Source of the DNA: Capniomyces stellatus
Taxonomy: Eukaryota > Kickxellomycota > Harpellomycetes > Harpellales > Legeriomycetaceae
Assembly (NCBI GenBank): GCA_001661515.1
Contig: LUVW01000027.1
Span: forward strand, 47,781-111,780
Direction: 5' to 3'
Length of the DNA stretch: 64,000 nt
Position numbers and translations under genes: made by a program. Positions 53,701 through 64,000 of the stretch are shown in pieces (within the stretch, counting starts at the first letter, position 1; each line of letters opens with the position of its first letter). The notes under the pieces were generated by a model that was given only the letters and a program-made list of their open reading frames with translations, ran no database searches and had not been told where the DNA came from.

Positions 53701-53861
53701 CTATTCACTCTCCTCTCCTCTCCCCCTTCCAACACTGCTGAACTTTCTTTATACTCTGTGTAATAATCCAACACACTGTAATTTTTCTCTTTATTTCCGC
53801 TTCCCACATTTCTATTTTCCAGACTCCCTATACGCTCCTTTGTTTCATTTAACCATTCCAT
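50706..53861 (-). CDS. MSS4: Phosphatidylinositol-4-phosphate 5-kinase (Mss4/Its3)
   Basis: The single exon encodes 1051 residues. The enzyme makes PI(4,5)P2 at the plasma membrane, which organises actin, polarity and endocytosis. The N-terminal 420 residues are Glu/Asn/Gly-rich and probably disordered. The kinase domain begins near 435 (LMYNMLTGIRVSVSRCMSK) and has DLKGSMQGR, the nucleotide-binding DYSLLIGVHEL (about 703) and LGIIDILTPYSPKKRLESFF, the activation-loop region with IIDIL. The C-terminal KYASRYLHFI is typical. An insert of about 250 residues (roughly 710-960), rich in Asn and Thr with NTNTNTN runs, separates the last two motifs; a variable insert is known here but this one is long. 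It is divergent from SPA2 across 6.5 kb. Confidence 0.95.
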   Translation of the reverse strand: MEWLNETKERIGSLENRNVGSGNKEKNYSVLDYYTEYKESSAVLEGGEERRVNRETRRKIKATRNGEYVSTENYVEEMVTKRQNGRNGDIMEIEMSRDVESEYEGVTNGLGQRVKHEKSGEGWEKETIVGGRTPEYTSVKESKVVVGSGATRDRRVEQTKKTLEKTYIIDGSNNEGSLNGSSNRTSKETVKEKTNGNRNRNRNGSRNGKSKEGGEEEEERVNERGKRNENEEGMVNRKQEDVYRRENEGVVNGWGERSSDEEEDAEYEYGSGNRGVKENGNVGDEVGFVKRKKNYTMNTEEASEMFFAEMEMEMETDMVKMEWEEGNYSVGGNGAGGVVKREEKVYNNEAVEEKSQGENGGERVSILVKKHVNHVVEEDDDGQDAVGEGEGEGEDEQDADGLEWGASKARRKKSWRPIVKGTLSYYEESGNNMYGTRIAEGHQDYVLMYNMLTGIRVSVSRCMSKAARNTQPRDYTASHKYTFDVVGDELASTNGYDFKFKDYSPWVFRQIRDAFGLSATEYLISLTDRYILSEVGSSGKSGSFFYYSQDLRFIIKTIHKSEHVFLRKILKDYYEFVRNNPNTLLSRIFGLHRIRQPKGKKVYFIVMNNLFPPTRIIHQEFDLKGSMQGREYKDQPEPAEEEKMSPGKAKTKTKAKGKTLVCLKDVNWVKMGMKLDMGPDSRAKFAKQLAADVELLMQLHIMDYSLLIGVHELKQKDDSNSRGFKNARQKLSLFDPNSTYLPKRMNSTSKAITMRNKVVRTDPIALSMISADQFSYNTDRPATSILAENPPAHYLQTIANINTNTNTNANTNTNNTNNNNNTTNDTSLLHPEKLYSIEEHSDSDNNQLDRQFSNMVSVANYSLLNSGSNNNNNNNDVKNLSPTTFDTTYASLHANSAANLDRTHGTSGTDGTSHKSQFESFHKRTKSDQRFSIDSSANNLSTEATRNLDLLYDGGILATDDYGESLEKVYYLGIIDILTPYSPKKRLESFFKTIWYKNSSQISAVNPKKYASRYLHFILNQFPTTEPDDVITRILDHFESVNGEVKPRGFM
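51391..51466. repeat. GGTATT/GTTATT hexamer-type repeat in PIP5K coding sequence
   Basis: ATTGGTATTGGTATTGG-type units on the + strand encode the Asn-Thr repeat of the PIP5K kinase insert on the minus strand. Confidence 0.85.
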
Positions 53862-55783
53862 ACTCCCTTTTATATATAAAACATCAATTGCTGTATCTTT
53901 TACGCTTTTATACTCTTGTCCAATCCCCTATAAACTCCAAAATAGCATTAACCCTGCCCTGTCTCTACTTTACTACACCCCTATGTCGCACTCGAAACTA
54001 TTTCGCGCCCTTTTTCTTTCTTGATTGTATCCTTTTTTTTTTAACTCTACTCCCTCTATTACATTCACCATAGTTCATTATATCCAACATTAATCCTTTT
54101 TCATTTATATTTTTGTTGACTTTTAACTAGAATAAATGTTACTAGTTGCTACTAAATGTTTATTTTACCTTTTCTATTGCAATTTTACTACACCCTTCAA
54201 GTCCCTCTTCCTTTTTTGACGGATAATAAAATATACTCAAAGCTATATACTAACTCTGCTATTCCTTATATCCCCTTTACAATTTTTATAAAACACTTTT
54301 CCCAGCTACTTTTTACCTGACAAAAAAAAACTCACTCGTAGAGTTTCTCCCTTTTTTTTATTGTAACACGCAGCTTCTGACTTGTGCAATTCTGTTTTGA
54401 TGTTTTGAATGATTACACTCTCGATTTAAACTATAGTCTCGTATTACTCAAAGACCTTCAATGTTTCCGTTTTATTTGTATTCACTTGAATTTTGTTTTT
54501 AATTCGTGCACTGTTGGATTAAACCCATTCAACTGCGCAAAACAAACCTCGTTACTTGCTATTTTCCCCCACCCGTTCGTTTTTATCAATTCCCTGTTCT
54601 TTAATTTATTTCCTCTTACACTCTTTTTTTTACATTTAAGGATTTACTGCTGTTGCTTTTTTGTTTTTATGCTTTTACATTAACGATTAAATTTGACTTT
54701 TGTATAAAAAAAACATATACAATTTTGATACTTTGTTAAATCATTAGTACTTGTTAACATAAAAGCTGCCCAGCTTTACTTCTTTTCTTTTTATTTATAA
54801 TTAAAGCGTCTGGTAATACTTACCTCCTTCAAACTTTATTTTCTTTAGTTTAAAAAACCCCCTTTTATTTGCCAAACCAAAATCGCCCTTATTTTGTTAC
54901 CCTTTACTACCTTTGCGTTGAATTTCCAATCTAACTTCTTGAACTTGAGTATTTGTAGCTATTACTAAACCAAACGCCATTTGATACTAAAAACTCGCTA
55001 ATAAAACCCATTTCGACTTTTTTTTTTTACTCTGATTTTTTTTACAACCAATGTTGTTAGTAGAAACTTGTTAATAGGTGCATTTGTAATTGTTTACCAA
55101 ACTCCAATCTTATTACATCCATCCAAGTTTATTTTAATTTCGCTAAACAGCGCATACTTTTCCTAACTATATTTGGCTCACCATAAACTCATTTCCTTAT
55201 TTATTCTCTGCATTTCGTTATTTTGCTTGGTTTTTTTTTTCAAGTCATTTTGCTAGTTTTGCCTTGATTAGTTTTTAATTTTGCTCTTTTGTTTATTTAA
55301 TGATATTTGATTTTATGCATTTTCATTTCCACTGTCATCCATATAATCGCTTTATCAAATAAGTCCGCTTCTTTTGAAGTTGATATCGATGTTTCGTTGC
55401 GCAAGTTCTTGGGTGACAAAAAAAAAATCATTTGGAAAAAAAAGGGGAAATAATTATTTGCTCAAACTTAAAGCAATGTGCATTTTATAGAATACCACTG
55501 GGCAACTACAAAGTACATTACAAACTCAACAAATCAAGCTCAACTTTTTATATCAGCTGTAAAGCTCCTCAAAAAGCCTAACCCCAGATGTTTACAGCCA
55601 AGCACACATCTTGCCCTTTTTTGTGTTATAGACTCGCATTTCTTGGCAACAGCTACGCGCAACCATGCTGACTAGCTAGCCCAAATCCATCCAACTATCC
55701 GAGATACAACATATATTTTTCTATTTTATTTAATTACACTCTTCAACTTGCTGCTTTCTTCTGCTATTTGCCTCTATCATTTT

Positions 55784-55803
55784 CCTCCTCCTCCTCCTCC
55801 TCC
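55784..55803. repeat. (TCC)n microsatellite
   Basis: About six TCC units inside the T/C-rich half of the PIP5K/SPA2 spacer. Confidence 0.85.
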
Positions 55804-57136
55804 TACCCACTCACCCACCCATATATTACCAATTGACAGTGTCACAGGGCTAATAATTCAACATACCAATATTTCATCTGATCAACTTTGTTTATTTTTG
55901 CTTACTAGCCAACACTAGAGTGCTATTAATACTTTAAACTTTTAAAAGTATATTATCGTAATTTAAAACCATCATCATTACTGTTGCGACAACGGATAAA
56001 CAAACAATACCATTGTTATAATGAATCTGCTAACATGCACCAGATAACTATTCCACAATTGAAAGGCTACTTAGTCACCCTTTTTCTATCAATTCCGCCA
56101 ACCCAATAACATTGACAATTGCGAATTGTTTAGAAAATACAGCCACTTGGAATGATGATATCCAGTGTTTGTCAGCTTTACTATTTAATTCAACTCTAAT
56201 TTTCTGAATGTTTTTAACACTTTGCCTGCCCTAACCCTTGTGTATAATCAAAATTACCCTACTATATATACACCTATTAACAATTACACTCACAAATACA
56301 CCAAAAAAAAACAAAAAAAACCGTCAACCGTCTTACAATAAAAAAAACCGCCAAATGAAAACTCGTACAATGAGACCTACTGATTGGCAAGCTGTTTGTA
56401 ACTATAATTTACAATTCAATAATACATATTCCATCACCATTTTGTCATTTTAACCCAAACTCGGAGCAAATAGAGGTGAATAACGGACCTTTGTGAGACC
56501 AATAATCAGCGGAAATAAGAAAACTCAAAAGGCGCTGTCATGTGTCATCTTTAAGCAGGCGTCCAATACTTTTCTGATTTACAACAGTTCTATTGCCATT
56601 TTATAAACCCAGTTTGAAAACCCCGCCACTCATCTCTAACAAGACACCATTATATTCCAGATATCAATTACCCAACATACCCACATAGTTCGATATACTT
56701 ATTTTGGTGCGGCCACACAAGTAAAAAAGGCGAGACACAGCAGTAAACTTGTGTTATAAACTTGACAATCACACTCACTTTGAGCATCCTTTAAAGTAAG
56801 GCTCATTATAAAGGCAATAGTAGAATTAAGCTAATAGTGTATGTATTTCAAAAAAAAAAAAAACATCAAGCCCCCGCATAAAATACATACAGTAACTCTA
56901 AACATTGACAAAATGCGTTAGTAGCAACCAATTAAACCAACCTGGCGAATTTCAATAATAATAAAAAACCAACCTGGTGGACGGGCTTTTAAAGTTAAAA
57001 TGTCCTCGAACTTCAATAAAAAACAAGCAAGAAAACAAATCTAATACACCGCTATACTACCAACTAAGATTATACAGGTGGTTTTACAGGCTAGCGCTTA
57101 TCAATACAACTTTTTTGAGCATAATTTGGTCCTAGC

Positions 57137-57169
57137 GTGTGTGTGTTTGTGTGTGTGTGTGTGTGTGTG
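57137..57169. repeat. (GT)n microsatellite
   Basis: Sixteen GT-type dinucleotides with one T interruption, near the composition switch point of the spacer. Confidence 0.9.
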
Positions 57170-59510
57170 ATGTTTAAAGGCTGTGTTATACATCCGCACT
57201 TTTATATTAATGCTATGGTTTGTTTTTTAATGGATCGACAACAAAGGCTTACATAAAACTTTGTTGAACTTTGGACACAGAGTCATTAGTCTTTTACAGA
57301 GAGAACACCCACATACTAATAAATAAAAATAAAGCTCCCATATTAATAAAAAACCGGCTCTCCTGTTTTTTTTGTTGTAAAAAAAAACAGAGTGATGAAT
57401 GATACTGCCGAGTGTAAAAAGATTAAGGACGATGCTCGAAGAATGAAGAGTGAGTGGGGGGGTGGGTCCCTTGTACTTTGTTTTTTTTTATAGGGTCCTT
57501 GTATTTTAGTGAAAGTGGGGACACTTTGGAACATTTTTTATTATTGTGAGATTTTGGAACTTTTAGTACTTTTATGATTTTAGTTGATCCTCGAATTAAA
57601 CGAACAATCACAAACCTGGTAAAGTTCCAAACGGTAACAAACAAAAGTTAACTATTAAATCTAACTCGAAAAGTAGAGAAATAATTAAACCTCGGCAAAA
57701 GAAACAAAAAAAAAGTTTGGCAAATACGACCTGCATCTGAAACTTGGAAAACAAAATGTGTAAAATAGATAGTATCATTTACATGGGATCCTACACTACC
57801 AAGCGCTGTATTTAGTTGGAAATGGATGATCGCATTAGAGGTAGAGGCGCGTATATAACACGAGGCTTAATGTGGTATTGTGAGCTGATCGAAGGAGTTG
57901 GAACAAAAAATAATAATAATAAAGTGATGTTTGAAATGGAGCTAGGTTGATTCACAAAAAATAAACAAAAATACGAAAAATGCTACCAATAACCTAGATC
58001 AAGCTGAAAATAGCTTGAAGATATTAAATAAGGGTGGTTCTTAAAGCCAAAAGCAGTAAACAAAAAGACGGTAAATGGATAAACAAATTATATTTAAAAT
58101 CAAATACCAAAAATAGATGCACCAAGATATAGTGGTGCAATGGTTTTGTTCTGTGAAGGCATTTTGCAAAGTCTTTGAAGCTACTAATGTTTGTATCTCG
58201 TTAAAGTGAGAAATTAGCTAATCAATCATATTTTGTAATTCGGGGTTATAGTGTTGAGGTTTAGCAAACTAAACAAAATAAACTATTATGATTAGTCCGA
58301 GTCCAGGTTCAATGGTAAATATAATACAGATAAGGCAATTATGCTAACAATCTAATTGAGGATTATAAAAGTAAAGAAAAGTTGCAAACTCTAAAATGCC
58401 AATTGGGTGACGACCAATTATAGATCTAAAAGGCTTATGCCATGAAATTCATTAAGTGAAAATAGGGCAAAGTAGACAACGAAAGCAACTAAAACAAATT
58501 CAATATAAAAAAAAGGGCAAGCAAGGATAATAAAACGACTTGAGAGGGGGATTGTATTTCTAAAGAGCAAAATTCAAAGTGAAAGTTGGCCAAAAAGTGG
58601 GTTTGGGGTTCTGGTTTTTCGATTATCATATCCGATATTCGATATTCGAGGCAAAAAGGTTAATATTATTAGGGACAAGGGTTAAAATAAAGAAAAATGC
58701 TTGGATAAAAAGTAAATAAACAAACAAGCTGTTTCAACAGTTTGGATTTTACATTTAATATTATGGATTGAACAGATGCGATTATGTTATATCTCGAAAA
58801 TCTTCAAGGCAAATCAGCAGAGTAAAGTAAAAATAACTGTTGACAAGATTGGTACTTGTTACTATTATTTATAAGCAGGAATCAATAAGAAAAGGCCATA
58901 GGGTCAAAAATATGCAGAACTAGAAGGATGATGGCAATGTTATATACTAGAAGTGTAAATAGGGCTGTCGATATCAACGAGTTTTAACAAAATCAGGTAT
59001 ATAAAAGGGAATTGTTTAAAGATTATTACAAAAATTCTTGCGACGCCGAGTATGAAGATTTTGTGTTTATTGGGCTGGGCTTAGTTTGAAGTACTAAACA
59101 ATATATCAGAGAATCTAACCATTACTGTAACAAAATTCATTTGATAAATTCATTAGAGGATTTTAGGTCAGATTTAGCAGCTAATTTAGCCAGAATAGTT
59201 TATTAAGTGAATTATTGGTAAAGATTTACCAATATGCCTAAATGCACGAAAAGTCCGAGCGAATGTAAAAAAGTGAGTAATAAAATAAAGCGAAATAAAA
59301 ACAAAGTTTAAAGCTAAAAAAAATCAACTTAAATAAAAGCGAAAAAAGAGAGGAAAAACAAAGGCTAAATTAAAAATAGTAAAAGCAAAAAAAAAAGCTA
59401 AATTGAAAAAAATAGTTGTGAAATTACAGGTTATTTGAACTGAAAAGCGTAAAAAGTAAATTAGGCTTGGGAATAAAATGGTTGTTACTTTTACCAAATC
59501 TCACTAAATT

Positions 59511-59625
59511 AATATCAATATCAATATCAATAGCGAAGGAAATAGCAATAGCAAAACCATAACCATAACCATAACCAAAAGCAATAGTAATTGTAATATT
59601 AATAGTAAAAGCAATAGTTTATTTT
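59511..59625. repeat. Mixed hexamer microsatellites
   Basis: Tandem AATATC, AATAGC and CATAAC units in succession, on the A-rich side upstream of SPA2. Confidence 0.75.
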
Positions 59626-60344
59626 TTCTAGAAAAAGCCAAAGAATTGAAATAAAGAAAGCAGCATTCTCAATAGTATTAAGGCAAAGAAAGCCCTGAAA
59701 CATTAAAGCAATAAAAAAGACCCGTGAGCTTGTTAGACACATAAGCAAAAAAAGAACTAAGGCCAGAGTCAAAAGTGTGAAGAGAAAGATAAAAAAGAAG
59801 AGGAAATAAAGTAAGAAAAAGGGATTCGAGAAGGCCAAGAAGAGCGTGATAGAGGTTTTTTTACTTTAAAGAAAAGGTATTGTTGATTAGAGCGGTTATA
59901 GCAACTGTGCACCAAAAAAAAACAAAGTAAAAAAAGGAAATTGGAATCTCGAGAATATTTTCATTTAAAAAAGACAGATTGAAGATAGCTGACACCGAGA
60001 GCTTCTAACATCTTAGCGCTTTGTATTTATATCACAACCCTCCTCAATATATACATTTCCCCTCAAGATAGAGTTAAATTGTGACACTGTTAGTAGATGC
60101 AGGTATAAAAAGCAAGGCATTGTGATTACAAAGCAACAACAACAACAACAGCACATAAAGGCTTGTGTGTCGAAATAAAATAATACCCAAAGTTAACAGA
60201 ATTCCAAAGCCAAAGAGAGAGGAAGGTGGAAAAAAAACAACAGGATAAAAAAAAAACCAATATAATAGGGCCAGCGGTCTAGTGAATGTAGCATTGAACC
60301 GGAAAGCTAGTGCAGGGATAGTCAAGATAAAAAGAAAGAAGAGA

Positions 60345-61105
60345 ATGATGTCAAATAATGCAGCGGTAAATTACCTAAAGGTGATGAACAAATACCTGAC
60401 TGAGGCTATAGGAGAAGGTAAAGAGAAAAACATTATATAGAGGACGCTGATAAAAACCAAAAGGCGGTGTTTTGCGTTGTGGAATAACTGTGCGAGAGTC
60501 TAGCATGTTTAAATGAATAAAGCCCAAGTTGAATTGACACAAGCTTTAATTTTTTTAACTTGATTCCTTTTTTTTTACTTTATTAATAATGACTGGTCGA
60601 ATAGAGGCAATACAGATGCGACTATCAGGACCTAGAAAGCTGGAAAGGCTAACGCAGCACCAATTTGAAGAGCTGTCTAAAGATGTGTTTGATGAGTTGG
60701 ACCGACGATTGCACAAGTCATATATAGGTGAGCTAAGACAGTGAATGATGGTACTGATATTGGTATTGGTATTGGATTGGTATTGAGTTAGTATTAGTAT
60801 TGATACCGATACTACTGATATCAAGGCATAAAAAGAAAAGAAAAAAAAATAGAGAAGCGGTAATAATAGGGATGAATTATTGTTGATGAAATTGGAAAAT
60901 AGTGCCGTTTTTGCCTTTAAAAGAGTCATATCATCCAAAAAGAAACCAGGCGCGACAAAAGCTGGCAACATTACCAAAAAACAAATTTACGGATCTGATA
61001 GCGGATGTAAACCACGAGCTGCAAACACGATTTCCTCAGGCAGCACAAAATGTTAGTTAGACTATACTTTTTTTCCATACTTTCTTCTTCCTCATCCACT
61101 TTCAC

Positions 61106-61137
<32 letters not shown>

Positions 61138-63758
61138 NTCCCCTTTCCCCCCCCCCCCCCCCTCCCCCTTCTCCTCCTCACCACCCACTTTATTACTTAC
61201 AAATTCTTATCTTGAAACTCAAGAACTAGGAGAGTAAAAGGGGATTTTAAAAAGCTTAAAGTTTTGGTTTAATTTTTAAAATTTGTAATTTAAATTTAGA
61301 GAATAATAGAAGTTGGGGAGGGTTAGTGTGAATGAAATAAAAAAAAAATGAAATTGAAGAGAGGTTAAAAGAATGAAGAGTAGGACATGTAAATGAAACA
61401 AACAAACAAATGAATAAATAAACAAGCAAATGGATGAATAATGTACAGTATAGAGCGCAATATAGTCCAGAAGAGTTAAAGTATTCGCCAAAGGAAAACT
61501 CGACGGGGTTTTCATTGCAAAAAAGCGCGGATGGAAGGGAGCTACACGAATCGAACTCGTCACAGCCTGGGCAGAGGTATGAGGGCGGGGTATTTTCGTA
61601 CAAGATTAGTGCACACGGGAATAGCGGGATGGTGGGGTCGACAGGATGGGGTAGCAATAGTAACGATGTTGCGGGACGAACGAAAAGCAACGCGAGCAAC
61701 ATGAGCAACGGCAACAATATGGGGGGAAATCGGATGGCGAGCCCGGGGATGGAGAAAATAGGCCAGGGAAAGTATGGATACCAGGACAAGCAGATGACAA
61801 GCATGAGTCCGATATCAAGCGAGGGGTTTGGGAGGTCGATATCGCTTGAAAGGAACCAACAAAGCATGGAGATTTCAAGGCTGAAGGAAGTGGTTGAAAA
61901 GTCAAAGGTAGAAATGGAGGAGCTCAACCGAACGGTGGCAATGTATAAAGGCAGGGAGGAGGCAAGTTTAGAAGCAGCAAGAAAAAACGAGATCCTGGAG
62001 AGGGAGCTGGGCGAAATGGACAGCAGGCTGAAAGAGTATAAAAGCATAGGCAGCAAAAAGGACCACGAAATTGAGAACTGTAAAAGCATTCTCAAGAAGA
62101 GGGAATATGAGTTGGATGACTACAGGAGCAAGGTCAAAATCAAAGAAAATGACATTGAAAAGCTGCTCCACGAGAACCAGAGCCTAAGCAAGTCGATGGC
62201 TCGGATGAAAGACGAGAGTCTGTTTCTTAGATCGCGCGTCGAGGCGGCAGAGTCAGAGCTACGGGAAATGCGGTCCAGAATGGAAAGTATGAAGGACGAA
62301 CACAGGAAAAAGATCATGGAGGCCGACGAGCGCAGCAAAGCAAACATCAGAGAAGCTGTGCAGGAGGCGCTAAAGGAACAGGCAAAACTGAACATTAATA
62401 CAGGCACAAGTACAAGTATAAGAGGTCAAGGATCGCCTAAACTAAACGGGCCAATGAGAGCAGAGGTTAAACACGTGGAGCCAATCAAAGACGCAGAAAG
62501 AGAAAGAGAAAGAGAAAACAGCAGGGCCGGAGGAAGCAACTCGGGTGAAGCAGGCGGGCGTCGAGAAGTAAAAGCTATCAAGGGGGGGTTGCGGGAAAAG
62601 TCTGTGCAGATGTTCCAGTCGTCAATCAATGGACTGGTGCTTTCGGTTCAGGTGTTCCGGGTGGATAGCAGCGGGGCAGGAAGCGGAGGGCTGGAGAACC
62701 GGATAAAGACCAATTTGGGTCTGGTTCTGCAGTCAATAGATCGAATCGACGAGGACATCCGGTTTTACGCCAAGGAAATAACAAACTCAAGCCCAGAAAA
62801 CGAAACCGCTTCCATCAAAAAGGCCCACGGTGCTCTTGCCAGACAAGTTCCCGATCTGCTCAACGAGCTGCGGTCGAGGTACGACATGCTGGACTCGAGC
62901 ATCACGCGTCATATTCGAAGCGGTGGAAATCAGCCAATATCTCATGTTGAGACTGCTGCAGGCCACCTGACCACTATAGTTGTTGAGCTGGTCAAACTGC
63001 TTTCCATTGATCGCCGCATCCACAACGACCCGGCAAACCCCGGGACCGCCTCTGGAAACTCCAGCCCCTTAAACCCTGACTCGTACTTTAACAACCCCAA
63101 CCCCAACTCCAACACCAAAGCCGCAGTCTCGCCAAATCCACACTCGGTTACAAACACTACCGAGTCCAAGCCAAACATCGAGTCCGAGTTTGAGTCCTTG
63201 AGGTCCAACTTATTCAAGTGTTCTGACGACATAATTGACGCCATTTTGACAACTCTGGAAATCATCAAAGTCAAAGGCTCAAACATCTCTGAAGGCATCA
63301 AAAGCCTCGAGTCCGACAACTCAATCACCCCCATCCCACTCCACCAGAACATCTCCACTATTTGCAGACTGGTTTCCCAAGTCATCAAGCAGTCCAGGTC
63401 GCCCTTCAACAATGCCGCAAACCACCTCGACCAAATCACCCGTATCCTCTCTGACTTTGACCCCGTTTCTGCAAATCAATTCCTCAAAGGCCTTGAGAAC
63501 AGCTATACCCGCTTGGAGGATTTGCTTGGCGATATCGAGGATGCCATTTCTATAGTTGACGATCCAGATCCAAGCCACTTCAACTCCCTCTCCATAAACC
63601 CTTCTGACCCAAACAACGCCAAATTTGTTCAGGACTACAAGCTTATGAACCCAATCGTGATTGAGCTCGTTCAAGACAATGCATTCAGACACCGCCTCGC
63701 TGTTTCTGTCTTCGATGTTGCCAAATTCATCAAGTCTCTTATTAAATTACTCGAATAA
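60345..63758 (+). CDS. SPA2: Polarisome scaffold Spa2 (GIT/SHD domain), four exons
   Basis: Exons are 60345-60417, 60605-60727, 60903-61051 and 61449-63758, giving 884 residues with phases 1, 1 and 0. Spa2 organises the polarisome (formin, Bud6, Pea2, MAPK modules) at growing tips. Exons 2 and 3 encode the SHD-I repeats: RKLERLTQHQFEELSKDVFDEL and HPKRNQARQKLATLPKNKF with TDLIADVNHEL, both diagnostic. A long coiled coil (about 255-435; LKEVVEKSKVEMEELNR and onwards) and a C-terminal helical domain (from about 495, VQMFQSSINGLVLSVQVF) follow, separated by Ser/Asn-rich linkers. Exon 1 carries only 24 codons. Intron 3 contains two poly-C tracts and a gap base. The exon 4 start is set by ATGTACAG|TAT. 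The coding strand is G-rich at the 5' end and C-rich at the 3' end. Confidence 0.92.
61107..61162. repeat. Poly-C tracts with a gap base in a SPA2 intron
   Basis: About 31 C at 61107-61137, one N at 61138, then TC, a short C/T run and 16 more C at 61147-61162, all in intron 61052-61448. Confidence 0.9.
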
Positions 63759-64000
63759 CCTTCTCTACCTCCTACATTTATTCATCTTGTGCAATACTTG
63801 TTTTTTTTTCTTCTTTTTTTTCTTTTTCATCACTAACTTATCTTTGCTTTTTTCCCACCCATCTCTTTCATAATGTCTTTGACTAGATACCAACCTATTT
63901 TACCTTATATTTTCTTTTTATATTTATATATACCTTTTTCCATCCATCATTGTTTCAATCATTGCTTTCTTTTATATAAACATCACCTCCCCCCCCCCCC
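63759..64000. other. Right-edge T-rich 3' flank of SPA2
   Basis: This is a T/C-rich 3' flank, ending with ten C at the window edge. No gene start was recognised in the 242 bases. Confidence 0.6.

Larger units (their letters stand above)
53862..60344. other. 6.5 kb gene-free divergent spacer, PIP5K and SPA2
   Basis: No gene, tRNA or mobile element was recognised. Composition is sharply asymmetric: from 53862 to about 57000 the + strand is T/C-rich, and from about 57700 to 60344 it is A-rich, so each half is A-rich on the coding strand of its own gene. The switch lies near a (GT)n run at 57137-57169. Simple repeats include (TCC)n at 55784-55803 and AATATC and CATAAC units at about 59511-59625. 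Short frames have no domain signal. Confidence 0.6.

Noticed and set aside
61256..62095. 279-codon minus-strand frame opposite SPA2
   Set aside because: It is Ser/Leu/Pro-rich, antisense to the SPA2 coiled coil and crosses an intron border. It has no independent support.

Overview
This window is nuclear DNA of a fungus. The evidence is spliceosomal introns with GTAAGT/YAG borders, a fungal gene set (polarisome scaffold Spa2, a CDC25-type Ras exchange factor, Mss4-type PIP5K, Elongator Elp5, class II histone deacetylase) and very AT-rich spacers up to 6.5 kb long around GC-richer coding sequence. Several genes have many small exons, and there is an ACSS3-like acyl-CoA synthetase and a DTWD1-type tRNA enzyme. 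Together these lean towards an early-diverging lineage, but I cannot fix the rank from sequence alone. Two runs of N, at 43509-43511 and at 61138, mark assembly gaps in homopolymers.

Layout from left to right: a 2.6 kb spacer whose left part is T-rich, as upstream DNA of a leftward gene beyond the edge would be; a secreted three-module protein (+, 2640-4391); GRC3/NOL9 polynucleotide kinase (+, 5161-7989); the APC/C TPR subunit Cdc16/Cut9 (-, 8268-12437); a four-exon class II histone deacetylase with a GC-AG intron (+, 13443-15776); signal peptidase subunit SPC2 (-, five exons, 16165-17302); a small coiled-coil protein (+, five exons, 17906-18864); DTWD1-like tRNA acp3U transferase (-, three exons, 19163-20518); a divergent multi-exon gene that may be the checkpoint clamp subunit Rad9 (+, 21847-23744); a RasGEF with degenerate SH3, WW, REM and CDC25 domains (+, 26288-31592); an ACSS3/propionyl-CoA synthetase-like enzyme (-, 32113-34239); glutathione reductase (+, 36940-38361); leukotriene A4 hydrolase/aminopeptidase (-, three exons, 38540-40648); a lineage-specific coiled-coil protein with 21-bp repeats (-, 41323-42537); Elp5 (+, five exons, 43718-45326); an Ariadne-type RBR ubiquitin ligase (-, 45565-47127); an RS-domain cyclophilin (+, 49243-50400); PIP5K Mss4 (-, 50706-53861); and Spa2 (+, four exons, 60345-63758).

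The genes are mostly housekeeping and do not form a metabolic cluster. Loose functional links exist. The RasGEF, PIP5K and Spa2 all serve polarised growth, and PIP5K and Spa2 are divergent neighbours across a 6.5 kb gene-free spacer. Elp5 and the DTWD1-like enzyme both modify tRNA. The APC/C subunit and the RBR ligase both act in ubiquitination.

No tRNA, rRNA, CRISPR array or intact mobile element was found. The most interesting observations are a strand-composition pattern phased to genes, the GC-AG intron and large insertion in the deacetylase, a missing zinc ligand in the RBR ligase, TTAGGG-like repeats inside coding sequence, an 84-nt frame-neutral intron in the lineage-specific protein, and the divergent Rad9 candidate with an unresolved splice junction.
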